A stretch of DNA of 64,000 nucleotides from Vitreoscilla massiliensis (GCF_001457815.1 NZ_LN898219.1:229878-293877), one strand, 5' to 3'. Positions 1-8,348 are shown, counted from the first letter of the stretch. Translations and numbers: made by a program. Notes: generated from the letters alone by a model not told the origin.

Positions 1-404
1 TCATTGGCAAACAACGGTTGGAAGTTTTGATTCAATAAGTTGAATTGAACTTGGTGCCTCTCATTGCGTTTGGTTGTCACCTTAAATGCGTGACGCTGCT
101 GACATACCAAACCCAACTTTCTCATCACACTGCGAACTTTGTACCTTCCGACTTGGAATCCAATTTGTTGTAATAACGCTTTAATTGTGCGAGAACCTAT
201 ACGTTGTTTGTGTTGGTTAAACAGAGCTCTGATTTGGATTTGTAAACCAACTTCAACCAGATTTGTCCGTTTAGGTTCCAAGGCATAGTAGGCTGAAACA
301 CTTACTTTCATTACTTTGCACAGAGTCTTAATTGGGTAATGGCGTTGATTTTGTTGAATAAAATTGTATCTTACTTCACGTGCTTCGCAAAGTAAGCGCT
401 GGCC
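1..404 (-). CDS. IS3-family transposase OrfB, partial (copy 1)
   Basis: The N-terminal part of the DDE transposase, truncated by the window start. It reads in the -1 frame relative to OrfA from the A-run at 404-410; the first internal ATG is at 311. It includes the HTH_21-like region and ends before the catalytic core, which would lie outside the window. Nothing in the visible part is broken, so this copy may be intact. Confidence 0.85.
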
Positions 405-649
405 TTTTTTAATATTTCTTGCTCCATTCGAAGCTGTTTTATTTCTTTGCGCAATCGCAATAATTCGGCCTTCTCATCATCATTCAATATTGGCTGTTCA
501 GTCAGTTTGGCTTTCCATTTATAGAGCAAAGCTGGAGTGATACCGACTGCTCTAGCAGCATCAGCCACTGAATAACCTTGTTTCAACACCAAATCAACCG
601 TTTCTTGTTTGAATTCATCTGAATGACGGCGTGGGCTCTTTTTTGCCAT
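371..649 (-). CDS. IS3-family transposase OrfA (copy 1)
   Basis: A 92-residue protein identical to the OrfA of the complete copy. The N-terminal half is a helix-turn-helix of the IS3/Tc1-like type (RRHSDEFKQETVDLV, then SVADAARAVGIT), which binds the terminal inverted repeats. The C-terminal half, from about residue 55, is a leucine-zipper-like coiled coil (ELLRLRKEIKQLRMEQEILKKA) used for multimerisation. An A-run near its end (404-410) is the likely -1 frameshift site that joins it to OrfB. Confidence 0.93.
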   Translation of the reverse strand: MAKKSPRRHSDEFKQETVDLVLKQGYSVADAARAVGITPALLYKWKAKLTEQPILNDDEKAELLRLRKEIKQLRMEQEILKKASAYFAKHVK

Positions 650-716
650 GATTTTGACCTTTCAAAGGGAATTAATATTCTCTCAGAAATGTGTCCTGTT
701 GTATTAGACCACTACA

Positions 717-1045
717 CATGGGGATTTTAATTTAGGTTTGTAATGTTATTTATTTATATATATATTAACTTGTTATTAGTTATAAATAATTTATTATATG
801 TATTAACTTGTTACTATTTATAAATAGTCTACTATTCAATTAACATACATTAATGCCAAATAATAATTAATAACCCATCTACGATATTAAGTAAATGCAG
901 ATTCCACGTTATATGAATACTCGTTCCAATATTTCGTAGACCTTCTTTCAATTAAGAGGCTATGCCGGAAATAGCCCTCCATCATCTGCATCCAGATTGA
1001 TTGTCAACGAAATATGACGTGGCCGGGTTAAAGCAAACAAGGCAG
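717..1045. other. AT-rich spacer between inverted IS copies, no gene seen
   Basis: This stretch is very AT-rich and has no credible ORF. An imperfect direct repeat is visible: a unit beginning TATTAACTTGTTA near 765 recurs near 800. A small hairpin (GAGGCTAT at 956-963 pairing with ATAGCCCTC at 971-979) lies further on. The last 25 bases (ending AAACAAGGCAG) adjoin the CAG target duplication of the next IS copy. No DUS is present. It may be remnant non-coding DNA of a mobile or phage region. Confidence 0.5.
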
Positions 1046-1112
1046 TGTAGTGGTCTAATACAACAGGACACATTTCTGAGAGAATATTAATTCCCTTTGA
1101 AAGGTCAAAATC

Positions 1113-1391
1113 ATGGCAAAAAAGAGCCCACGCCGTCATTCAGATGAATTCAAACAAGAAACGGTTGATTTGGTGTTGAAACAAGGTTATTCAGTGGCTG
1201 ATGCTGCTAGAGCAGTCGGTATCACTCCAGCTTTGCTCTATAAATGGAAAGCCAAACTGACTGAACAGCCAATATTGAATGATGATGAGAAGGCCGAATT
1301 ATTGCGATTGCGCAAAGAAATAAAACAGCTTCGAATGGAGCAAGAAATATTAAAAAAGGCCAGCGCTTACTTTGCGAAGCACGTGAAGTAA
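1113..1391 (+). CDS. IS3-family transposase OrfA (copy 2)
   Basis: A 92-residue DNA-binding subunit with a helix-turn-helix at residues 8-45 and a coiled coil at about 55-85. A strong slippery heptamer, A AAA AAG, lies at 1352-1358 in the reading frame. A -1 shift there leads directly into the OrfB frame with no intervening stop, which would make a fused OrfAB transposase. This is the standard expression strategy of IS3-family elements. The sequence is identical to OrfA of copy 1. Confidence 0.95.
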   Translation: MAKKSPRRHSDEFKQETVDLVLKQGYSVADAARAVGITPALLYKWKAKLTEQPILNDDEKAELLRLRKEIKQLRMEQEILKKASAYFAKHVK

Positions 1392-2251
1392 GATACAATT
1401 TTATTCAACAAAATCAACGCCATTACCCAATTAAGACTCTGTGCAAAGTAATGAAAGTAAGTGTTTCAGCCTACTATGCCTTGGAACCTAAACGGACAAA
1501 TCTGGTTGAAGTTGGTTTACAAATCCAAATCAGAGCTCTGTTTAACCAACACAAACAACGTATAGGTTCTCGCACAATTACAGCGTTATTACAACAACTT
1601 GGATTCCAACTCGGAAGGTACAAAGTTCGCAGTGTGATGAGAAAGTTGGGTTTGGTATGTCAGCAGCGTCAAGCATTTAAGGTGACAACCAAACGCAATG
1701 AGAGGCACCAAGTTCAATTCAACTTATTGAATCAAAACTTCCAACCGTTGTTTGCCAATGAAGTTTGGGCCGGCGACATTACTTACATCAAAACCAGCCA
1801 AGGTTGGCGCTACCTGGCTGTGGTGATGGACTTGTTCTCTCGCCGCATTGTGGGTTGGAGTATGGCTGAACGCATGAAAGCTGACTTGGTGATTCAAGCG
1901 TTACAACAGGCACATGTCTTACGCCAACCGCAGTATGGCTGTGTATTTCACAGCGACCGAGGTTCACAGTACACCAGTCGAGCCTTCGCTAAGAAAGCCA
2001 GTCAATTAAAGATGCGTTTGAGTATGTCTGATATGGGATGTTGCTACGATAATGCGGTAGTAGAGCGATTCTTTGGCAGTTTGAAATATGAAGGTTTAGG
2101 CCATACCACGAGCATGAATGAAAGTGTAGTCAAACAAGAAATCACGCAATTTATTCATTATTACAATTTTAAACGGCCACATACAGCCAACAATGGAATG
2201 AGCCCATTGGAGTATGAAAATTCTCAGATAAAAGTGTCCTGCGCGGCTTGA
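1358..2251 (+). CDS. IS3-family DDE transposase OrfB (copy 2)
   Basis: The catalytic part of the transposase, an RNase-H-fold integrase core of the rve type. The frame is open from the slippery site at 1352-1358. The first internal ATG is at 1451, but the typical OrfB sequence (RYNFIQQNQRHYPIK) lies upstream of it, so frameshifting is the likely way in. The DDE triad is visible: Asp in WAGDITYI, Asp in FHSDRGSQY and Glu in DNAVVERFFGSLK. The C-terminus has the usual YYNFKRPH motif. Length and motifs are complete, so the element may be active. Confidence 0.92.
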   Translation, partial: GQRLLCEAREVRYNFIQQNQRHYPIKTLCKVMKVSVSAYYALEPKRTNLVEVGLQIQIRALFNQHKQRIGSRTITALLQQLGFQLGRYKVRSVMRKLGLVCQQRQAFKVTTKRNERHQVQFNLLNQNFQPLFANEVWAGDITYIKTSQGWRYLAVVMDLFSRRIVGWSMAERMKADLVIQALQQAHVLRQPQYGCVFHSDRGSQYTSRAFAKKASQLKMRLSMSDMGCCYDNAVVERFFGSLKYEGLGHTTSMNESVVKQEITQFIHYYNFKRPHTANNGMSPLEYENSQIKVSCAA

Positions 2252-2262
2252 CCACTACACAG

Positions 2263-2967
2263 CAACACAAACAACGTATAGGTTCTCGCACAATTAAAGC
2301 GTTATTACAACAAATTGGATTCCAAGTCGGAAGGTACAAAGTTCGCAGTGTGATGAGAAAGTTGGGTTTGGTATGTCAGCAGCGTCAAGCATTTAAGGTG
2401 ACAACCAAACGCAATGAGAGGCACCAAGTTCAATTCAACTTATTGAATCAAAACTTCCAACCGTTGTTTGCCAATGAAGTTTGGGCCGGCGACATTACTT
2501 ACATCAAAACCAGCCAAGGTTGGCGCTACCTGGCTGTGGTGATGGACTTGTTCTCTCGCCGCATTGTGGGTTGGAGTATGGCTGAACGCATGAAAGCTGA
2601 CTTGGTGATTCAAGCGTTACAACAGGCACATGTCTTACGCCAACCGCAGTATGGCTGTGTATTTCACAGCGACCGAGGTTCACAGTACACCAGTCGAGCC
2701 TTCGCTAAGAAAGCCAGTCAATTAAAGATGCGTTTGAGTATGTCTGATATGGGATGTTGCTACGATAATGCGGTAGTAGAGCGATTCTTTGGCAGTTTGA
2801 AATATGAAGGTTTAGGCCATACCACGAGCATGAATGAAAGTGTAGTCAAACAAGAAATCACGCAATTTATTCATTATTACAATTTTAAACGGCCACATAC
2901 AGCCAACAATGGAATGAGCCCATTGGAGTATGAAAATTCTCAGATAAAAGTGTCCTGCGCGGCTTGA
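2263..2967 (+). pseudogene. 5'-truncated IS3-family OrfB (copy 3)
   Basis: A third copy of the same IS, lacking its left end, all of orfA and the first part of orfB. Homology begins at CAACACAAACAACG (2263) and runs to the right inverted repeat ending at 2975. The DDE core is intact. An apparent start TTG at 2248 lies inside the neighbouring IS and is fortuitous. Without orfA and the left end it cannot move alone. It carries the same point variants as copy 1, so it derives from that allele and not from copy 2. Confidence 0.9.
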
Positions 2968-2975
2968 CCACTACA

Positions 2976-3902
2976 ATAACCGGCAAGGTCAGTGGGTTTG
3001 TTTGCAATGAATCCCGCAGCTTTTTCGGGGGCGGCAAAGTCTGCACCATCAAGTCGTTTCCATGGTTGATATGCCCCGTTGGCAGTGCGGCGCGAGCGGA
3101 TAAATGTGCACTCGCCATAGGCTTGCGTAACAATTTGACTGTCTCATGCGGCTGACCCATATTGCAGCATTTTTTGGGCACCAATGGATGAACCATCTAA
3201 CCATGTTGCTGCATCAGTTGCCCCAGCACCGTATGAGTGCACACCATTACCAATAGCATCAGCAATGATATTACCTGTGCCGCTGTAAGCTTTTGCTACC
3301 CAGTCAGTAATGCCAAAACCGGCCAAAGTGGTTGGCTTGTTGTAGATGTATCCCGTTTCTGATGCTGCGGCATTCCAGTCGGCACCATCAAAGCGACCCC
3401 ATGCGGTTTCTGTTCCTTGATAACAATGGCGACCATAAAGTTTTGGGGCCGATGCGGTTGAGTAGGGTACTGCCAATTGTGAATATTGAATGCTGCCACC
3501 GTATTGGGTCGTCCGAATATATGTAAATCCTGAGTGGTCTTTCATACCATCGCCGGCGGCAATCGTGACCAGTGAAATGGGTTTTTCTATGGTTTCCGGC
3601 AGACTGGCTGTTGTTGCTGAAATGGTCAGTAGCTCTTTTTTGGTCACGCCATCTGTGATGCCATAGCCTGCCAGTGTGTTTGATTGGCTGACTTTAACGC
3701 TCAACAAGTTGTCTACTTCTGTTTTGTTATAAGCGTTGCTGATGCCATAACCGGCCAAGGTGTTAGACACATTGGCCTTGCCTGCCAATATTGGACCCAA
3801 AATATCTGAGGTAACCACTTTATTGGGTGTGCTGGCAGTGATTTGGGCGGCAGTTGCCTTGTCAATTGACAGTGTGCGGCTACTGCTTAAATCGCCACTT
3901 TA
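2976..3902 (-). pseudogene. Phage tail-fibre gene remnant
   Basis: A minus-strand fragment of a phage tail-fibre protein. It has repeats of the form NTLAGYGI/TTLAGFGITD, YIYNKPT, and two pyocin-knob-like units (AWGRFDGADW and YQPWKRLDGADF). The frame is open from 3902 but has no native start; a GTG at 3818 is only the first possible initiator. It is interrupted by an in-frame TGA at 3144-3146. Beyond this, tail-fibre sequence continues in the same frame (QIVTQAYGECTFIRSRR) to the IS end at 2975. Three lesions therefore mark it as dead: lost 5' end, nonsense codon and IS truncation. Confidence 0.85.
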
Positions 3903-4661
3903 ATCATCCCTGGCATCGGCACTTTGCACGATTTGACCCATGCGCATGCAGCAGGTATCAGCGTGGTGCGTGTGGCGACCCATTGTACCGAGGCCGATGT
4001 GGCCAAACAGCATTTAGAACACGCCCGCAAATTGGGCATGAACGCGGTGGGTTTTTTGATGATGAGCCACATGATTAGCCCGCAGCAATTGGCAGAGAAA
4101 GCCAAGCTGATGGAGTCTTATGGGGCCGAGTGTTTGTATGTGGTGGATTCTGGTGGGGCGATGAATATGTACGACATTGCCGACCGTTTTAAAGCTTTAA
4201 AAGACGTGCTAAACAGCGATACCCAAACAGGCATACATGCACACCACAATTTGAGTTTGGGCGTGGCCAATTCCATCGTGGCCGTTGAGCATGGCTGTGA
4301 CCGTGTGGATGCTAGCTTAACCGGCATGGGAGCTGGAGCGGGCAATGCGCCATTGGAAGTCTTTATCGCTGCAGCCGACAAGTTAGGCATTAAGCACGGT
4401 TGTGACATGAAACAGCTGATTGATATTGCTGACGATTACGTGCGTCCGCTACAAGACCGGCCTGTAAGGGTAGACCGTGAAACCTTGGCCTTGGGTTATG
4501 CAGGTGTGTATTCCAGCTTTTTACGCCATGCTGAAGCGGCAGCGCAGAAATACCAACTTTCTACTTTCGATATTTTGGTGGAATTAGGCAAACGCAAAAT
4601 GGTCGGTGGCCAAGAAGACATGATAGTCGATGTGGCTTTGGACTTGGTTAACGCGCAATAA
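3891..4661 (+). pseudogene. mhpE: 5'-truncated 4-hydroxy-2-oxovalerate aldolase (MhpE/DmpG type)
   Basis: The C-terminal three-quarters of an aldolase that splits 4-hydroxy-2-oxovalerate into pyruvate and acetaldehyde in meta-cleavage pathways. Family motifs are clear: IATLIIPGIGT at the 5' edge, VVRVATHCTEAD, YVVDSGGAMNM, HAHHNLSLGVANS with metal-binding histidines, and RPVRVDRETLALGYAGVYSSFL near the end. About 85 N-terminal residues, including the TLRDG motif, are missing. The frame has a TAA at 3888-3890, immediately before the homology begins. A TTG at 3924 could initiate, but the product would lack part of the active site. The partner acylating aldehyde dehydrogenase (MhpF/DmpF) is absent. 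Confidence 0.85.
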
Positions 4662-4698
4662 ACTTTGAGAAAGGGGGCCAGTCCCCCGCACATAAAGC

Positions 4699-6399
4699 AT
4701 GAATAATCAGCAAACAGCAAACTTAATCACCACATTGGAAGCCATCGTCGGCTCGGCCAAGGTGTTGACGCAAGAAATACACAAAAAACCGTTTGCAACC
4801 GGATTTCGTTTGGGCGGTGGCGCGTGTTTGGCAGTGGTGTTGCCCCAAACCCTGTTGCAAATGTGGCAAGTCTTACAAGCCTGCGTCGATGCCGATGTGA
4901 TTGTGATCCCGCAGGCGGCCAATACCGGTGTGACCGGTGGTTCTACTCCTGATGGTGATGCTTATGACCGCGATATTGTCATCATCAGCACCAATGCCCT
5001 CAAAGGGGTGCACTTATTGGATGAGCAGCAACAGGTATTGGCGTTCCCTGGCACCAGTTTGACCGAGTTGGAGCAAGCATTGGCACCGCATGATCGAGAG
5101 CCTCATTCGGTCATTGGTTCTTCTTGTATCGGTGCTTCGGTCATCGGTGGTGTGTGCAACAACTCTGGTGGTTCTTTGATACGCCGCGGCCCTGCGTTTA
5201 CCGAGAAATCACTGTTTGCGCGGGTGAATGCCAACGGTGAATTGGAATTGGTGAATGAGTTGGGCATAGACTTGGGCGAGAGCCCACAGCAAATTTTCGC
5301 CAATTTAAGTGCGCAAAACTACCAAATTGGCCAGCACCCAGAATGGCAGGGACGCATTTGGGCCGACGATTACGCCGACAAACTGCGACAAGTGGATGCC
5401 GATGAGCCTACCCGTTTCAATGGTAATCCCGATTATCTGCACAACAGTGCTGGTTGTGCTGGCAAATTGGCGGTGTTTGCGGTGCGTTTGCCCACGTTTG
5501 CCAAAGCAGGGCGCAGCGAGGTGTTTTACATCGGATCACATAGCCAAGCCTCACTCATCGCCTTGCGCCGCAGCCTGTTAACGCACATGAGCGATTTGCC
5601 GTATCAAGCCGAATACATCCACCGTGGCGCCATGGATTTGACCGTGCGCTATGCACGATATGTTTACAAGGCGGTGCAATACTTGGGCGCTGATAAGATT
5701 CCACAGTTGTTTGGCTGGAAAAAGAAATTACAGGCCGCATTGTGCAAGCTGCCATTGCTGCCCAGCAATGCTTTAGACAAGTTGATACAGGCTGCCAGTG
5801 TGTTCATTCCCGGTGCTGTGGCGCCGAGAATTCAAGCCTACCGCCAGCAGTACGAACACCATTTGATGTTGAAGATTGATGCCACACAATTGCAAGAGGT
5901 GACAGAGCTGTTGCAACAGCATTTTCAACACCACGATGGTGCATATTTTCAATGCAATGCTGCCGAAGCTGAGAATGCCTTTTTAATCCGTTTTGGTGTG
6001 GGCAGTTGTTTGAGCAGTTATTGTGACTTGCATGGCCTCAATCCGAATGAGCGCATTGTCACGTTTGACGTGGCTTTGCGGGCGAATGACACGCAATGGT
6101 TATTGGACATACCCGAAGCCTTGCAACAGCAAATTCAGTTCAATTCTTCTTGTGGGCATTTTTTCTGTTATGTGGCGCACCAAGAATTCATCGTCAAAGC
6201 CGGTGTGGATACGGAGCAGTTTAAAAACGACATGTTGGCCTTGTTCCGCGCACGTGGGGCGCAATACCCTGCGGAGCACAATGTTGGCCATGTGTATGAG
6301 GCTACGGCGGGTTACCAAGCATTTTTGCAGCAGCTAGACCCGACCAATGTGTTCAATCCGGGCATAGGCAAAACCAGTAAGTGCAAGCATTGGCATTAA
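4699..6399 (+). CDS. dld: Quinone-dependent D-lactate dehydrogenase
   Basis: A 566-residue peripheral membrane flavoprotein that oxidises D-lactate to pyruvate and passes electrons to the quinone pool. The length matches Escherichia coli Dld (571). The N-terminal PCMH-type FAD domain covers about residues 35-230, with RLGGG and VCNNSGGSLIRRG as FAD-contact motifs. The Dld-specific cap and membrane-binding region follow, and the C-terminus has the EHNVGHVYEA and DPTNVFNPGIGKTS motifs. It starts 37 bp after the broken aldolase gene. That gap holds a GGGGG-CCAGT-CCCCC hairpin (4673-4687), and the Shine-Dalgarno is weak. It may have been transcribed with the lost upstream genes. An inverted DUS pair follows as terminator. 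Confidence 0.95.
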   Translation: MNNQQTANLITTLEAIVGSAKVLTQEIHKKPFATGFRLGGGACLAVVLPQTLLQMWQVLQACVDADVIVIPQAANTGVTGGSTPDGDAYDRDIVIISTNALKGVHLLDEQQQVLAFPGTSLTELEQALAPHDREPHSVIGSSCIGASVIGGVCNNSGGSLIRRGPAFTEKSLFARVNANGELELVNELGIDLGESPQQIFANLSAQNYQIGQHPEWQGRIWADDYADKLRQVDADEPTRFNGNPDYLHNSAGCAGKLAVFAVRLPTFAKAGRSEVFYIGSHSQASLIALRRSLLTHMSDLPYQAEYIHRGAMDLTVRYARYVYKAVQYLGADKIPQLFGWKKKLQAALCKLPLLPSNALDKLIQAASVFIPGAVAPRIQAYRQQYEHHLMLKIDATQLQEVTELLQQHFQHHDGAYFQCNAAEAENAFLIRFGVGSCLSSYCDLHGLNPNERIVTFDVALRANDTQWLLDIPEALQQQIQFNSSCGHFFCYVAHQEFIVKAGVDTEQFKNDMLALFRARGAQYPAEHNVGHVYEATAGYQAFLQQLDPTNVFNPGIGKTSKCKHWH

Positions 6400-6411
6400 A
6401 GTCAGCATGGA

Positions 6412-6448
6412 TTTACAGGCCGCTTGAATCATCAATGCGGCCTGTAAA
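6412..6448. terminator. Inverted DUS pair behind dld
   Basis: Exact DUS copies on the minus strand (6413-6423) and plus strand (6437-6447), 13 bp apart, can form a stem-loop after dld. There is no strong T-tract on the plus strand, so its efficiency as a terminator is uncertain. Confidence 0.6.
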
Positions 6449-6646
6449 TGTCCAGTAGGGTTGTTTTCTTCTTTCCACCGGCTCATCCCCAGTCATTGAG
6501 TCGGTTTTTTATGTGTAAATAGGATGAGGCTTATTGCGCCGGTGCTGACATGTTTACTGGCTGCATGGGAATTAAGCTGTGCTGTAGCGGTGTTTGCGCC
6601 ATAATGACAGCCATTACTTCAATGGTGGCAGTGGAGGTGGGCAGAC

Positions 6647-7684
6647 ATGGAACAGGCAATCAAACCCGATTTGCGCGTGGGTTTTGTGCTCATTGAGCAG
6701 TTTACCTTGGCTCCGGTGGCGGGCTTGGTGGAGTCGCTGCGTTTTGCGGCGGACGAGTCGTTTCGCAGTTTGCAAATCTATTGTCAGTGGGATTGGATGA
6801 CGCTGGACAATCAGGCGGTAACCGCCAGTTGCGGCATGCAAGTGGTACCCACGCAAAACTTCAATTTGTTCAATGATTACGATTACATCGTGCTGGCCAG
6901 TGGTTTGCTGGGACCGGCGCGCCATCCCAAGCCTGAGTTATTGCAGGCTTTACAGGCCGCTTATGCGGCCAATATTCCCATCATTGCCTTGGATTCGGCC
7001 TGTTTTATCTTGGGCGTGGCAGGCTTGTTGGATGGCAAGCAATGCGCGATTCATTTCACCACCATTGCCGAATTCAAAGCCTTGTTTCCGCAAGTGCAGG
7101 TTTTCAGCGACCGCATGTATGTCAACGACCACAACATCATCACCTGCCCAGGTGGCACGGCCATTGATTTGGCCGCATTTTTGATACGGCAACATTGCGG
7201 CGAAAAGCGCGCGAAGAAAAGTTTGGAATACCTACTGGTCGATGAAGATGAGAGTGTGAACAGCGCCACGGCTGCCATGGGTGATGCGCCTATCTATGCC
7301 AATAAAATGGTGCTCAAAGCCATTGCTTACATGCAGGCCAATTTGGACAGCCATGCCCAGCTCAAAGATGTGGCCGAGCACATAGGCACGTATCCACGCC
7401 ATTTGCACCGTTTGTTTGTGCTGAATACGCAAGAAACGCCAGCAGGCTATTGGCGCAAGCTGCGTTTGGAACATGGGCGCCGTTTATTGGCCAACACCAA
7501 TGCCTACATCACCAATATCGCGATTGAATGCGGTTTTGCCGATGTGTCGCATTTTATTTTGTGGTTTCGCAAAGTCTATGGCGAAACGCCGCGGGCGTAC
7601 CGCAAGCGCGGCCAAAAAGCCGATCATTTTCTCAGTGCTGCCCATGATGAAGACCATAGTGCGGTGGTGAATAAGGCGGATTGA
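6647..7684 (+). CDS. GlxA-family AraC-type transcriptional regulator
   Basis: A 345-residue regulator. The N-terminal DJ-1/PfpI-like domain (about residues 10-175) probably senses a small amine or amino acid; its nucleophile-elbow region reads DSACFILGVAGLLDG. The C-terminal AraC/XylS double helix-turn-helix spans about residues 220-325, with LKDVAEHIGTYPRHLHRLF and the second-helix region VSHFILWFRKVYGETPRAYR. Relatives such as GbdR, CdhR and ArgR control amine and amino-acid catabolism, which fits the enzymes at 8.3-13.8 kb. The start is set by GGAGGTG just upstream. One DUS lies inside the gene (6950-6960). The target promoter and inducer cannot be read from the sequence. Confidence 0.9.
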   Translation: MEQAIKPDLRVGFVLIEQFTLAPVAGLVESLRFAADESFRSLQIYCQWDWMTLDNQAVTASCGMQVVPTQNFNLFNDYDYIVLASGLLGPARHPKPELLQALQAAYAANIPIIALDSACFILGVAGLLDGKQCAIHFTTIAEFKALFPQVQVFSDRMYVNDHNIITCPGGTAIDLAAFLIRQHCGEKRAKKSLEYLLVDEDESVNSATAAMGDAPIYANKMVLKAIAYMQANLDSHAQLKDVAEHIGTYPRHLHRLFVLNTQETPAGYWRKLRLEHGRRLLANTNAYITNIAIECGFADVSHFILWFRKVYGETPRAYRKRGQKADHFLSAAHDEDHSAVVNKAD

Positions 7685-7777
7685 CCAATGTATGCATGAC
7701 AATCTTAGTGTATTTATACAAATATAAATGAAGGCAATACCATATTCATAAGGACATTACGCCAAACATGCACACAT

Positions 7778-7808
7778 AAAAAAATCGGGCAGTGGGCCCG
7801 ATTTTTTT
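7778..7808. terminator. Bidirectional Rho-independent terminator
   Basis: The stem TCGGGC/GCCCGA (7785-7790 with 7796-7801) is flanked by an A-run on the left and a T-run on the right. It therefore works in both directions, for the regulator gene on the plus strand and the small gene on the minus strand. It is one of the few intergenic terminators here that does not contain DUS. Confidence 0.85.
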
Positions 7809-7820
7809 ATCACAGTCGCA

Positions 7821-8009
7821 CTACAGCGGTGCGCCGATATGGTAATGGGAATTGCGATGGGGTTTGCCAGAGTTTTGCGCTTCAGACCACGTCACATACT
7901 GTGCGTGAACGCTGGGGTTACGGAATTTGTCACCGACGGTGATTAAATCATGGTCATCTAAGCCATGGTTTTCTTTGGCGTAAGACTTGAATTGTTCGAT
8001 GAGTGTCAT
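7821..8009 (-). CDS. Small protein of unknown function, 62 aa
   Basis: A short gene starting MTLIEQFKSYAKENHG and ending NSHYHIGAPL. The ATG at 8009 is preceded by GGAGAA at good spacing, which argues against the longer open frame upstream. It is rich in histidine and polar residues, with no signal peptide and no membrane segment, so it is probably cytoplasmic. A near-consensus -10 (TATAAT, complement of 8124-8129) lies about 115 bp upstream, and a bidirectional terminator follows at once. It therefore looks like a single-gene transcript. I do not recognise the family. Confidence 0.65.
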   Translation of the reverse strand: MTLIEQFKSYAKENHGLDDHDLITVGDKFRNPSVHAQYVTWSEAQNSGKPHRNSHYHIGAPL

Positions 8010-8123
8010 ATGTTCTCCATGGCACATTGATTGATAGCCTTGAGCTTGATTGGGTAGCTCGGGCAATTGAGAGAGTTGTGCACCGCAGCTTGGCGCTTGG
8101 CCTTTGTTGCAATGCATCAAATC

Positions 8124-8153
8124 ATTATAATCGCAATAACAGCGATTTGTCTG
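8124..8153 (-). promoter_or_regulatory. Probable sigma-70 promoter
   Basis: The minus-strand -10 is a perfect TATAAT (complement of 8124-8129). A weak -35, CAGACA, lies on the minus strand at 8148-8153 with an 18-bp spacer. It would drive the 62-residue gene at 7821-8009 with a 5' leader of about 110 nt. The -10 is convincing; the -35 is poor. Confidence 0.4.
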
Positions 8154-8302
8154 TAGTAAAAATTGCGTAATGTTAATAAGTTTTAAAATGAAGTGCTTAA
8201 ATTCTGTGCGACAGATCAAGCAAATGCGGATTTACAGGATGAAATTCCCTGATCCGTGTGTGTCGGGTTTTTAGAAACCTTTGTCATTCATAACCATAAA
8301 AT

Positions 8303-8330
8303 AAGCGGCCTGTACCGTTACAGGCCGCTT
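8303..8330. terminator. Imperfect inverted DUS pair
   Basis: A one-mismatch DUS (GCGGCCTGTAC, 8305-8315) faces an exact one (8318-8328), giving a compact stem-loop with AAATAAGC/GCTTATTT flanks. It lies 20 bp after the stop of the minus-strand DapA-family gene and probably ends that transcript. Confidence 0.65.
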
Positions 8331-8348
8331 ATTTGCAGGTGATAAGGC

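Larger units (their letters stand above)
1..716 (-). mobile_element. IS3-family element, copy 1 (cut by window start)
   Basis: The 5' two-thirds or so of an IS3-family insertion sequence on the minus strand, cut by the window edge. Its outer end at 711-716 carries the same terminal sequence (TGTAGTGGTC on the minus strand) as the complete copy at 1046-2259. It differs from that copy at a few bases in orfB, for example in the stretch around 150-180. The truncated copy at 2263-2975 shares those variants, so at least two alleles of the element are present. Copies 1 and 2 face outward from a 329-bp AT-rich spacer. Confidence 0.9.
1046..2259 (+). mobile_element. Complete IS3-family element, copy 2
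   Basis: A full-length element of about 1.2 kb. The ends are imperfect inverted repeats: TGTAGTGGTC then AATACAACAGGACA-like sequence on the left, and the complement of GTCCTGCGCGGCTTGACCACTACA-like sequence on the right. It is flanked by a 3-bp direct repeat, CAG (1043-1045 and 2260-2262), typical of IS3-family target duplication. It carries orfA and orfB in the usual -1 arrangement. It sits exactly at the broken edge of the older partial copy starting at 2263, so it is a nested insertion. Confidence 0.93.
8010..8348. other. Intergenic region: promoter for the small gene and a DUS pair
   Basis: A 339-bp stretch between the small minus-strand gene and the 3' end of the DapA-family gene. It holds a probable minus-strand promoter near 8124-8153 and a DUS-type stem at 8305-8328. 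The rest is AT-rich with no ORF of note. Confidence 0.5.

Noticed and set aside
2248..2967. Apparent intact short transposase gene
   Set aside because: Its TTG start lies in the neighbouring IS end; orfA and the left terminus are missing, so it is a truncated copy.
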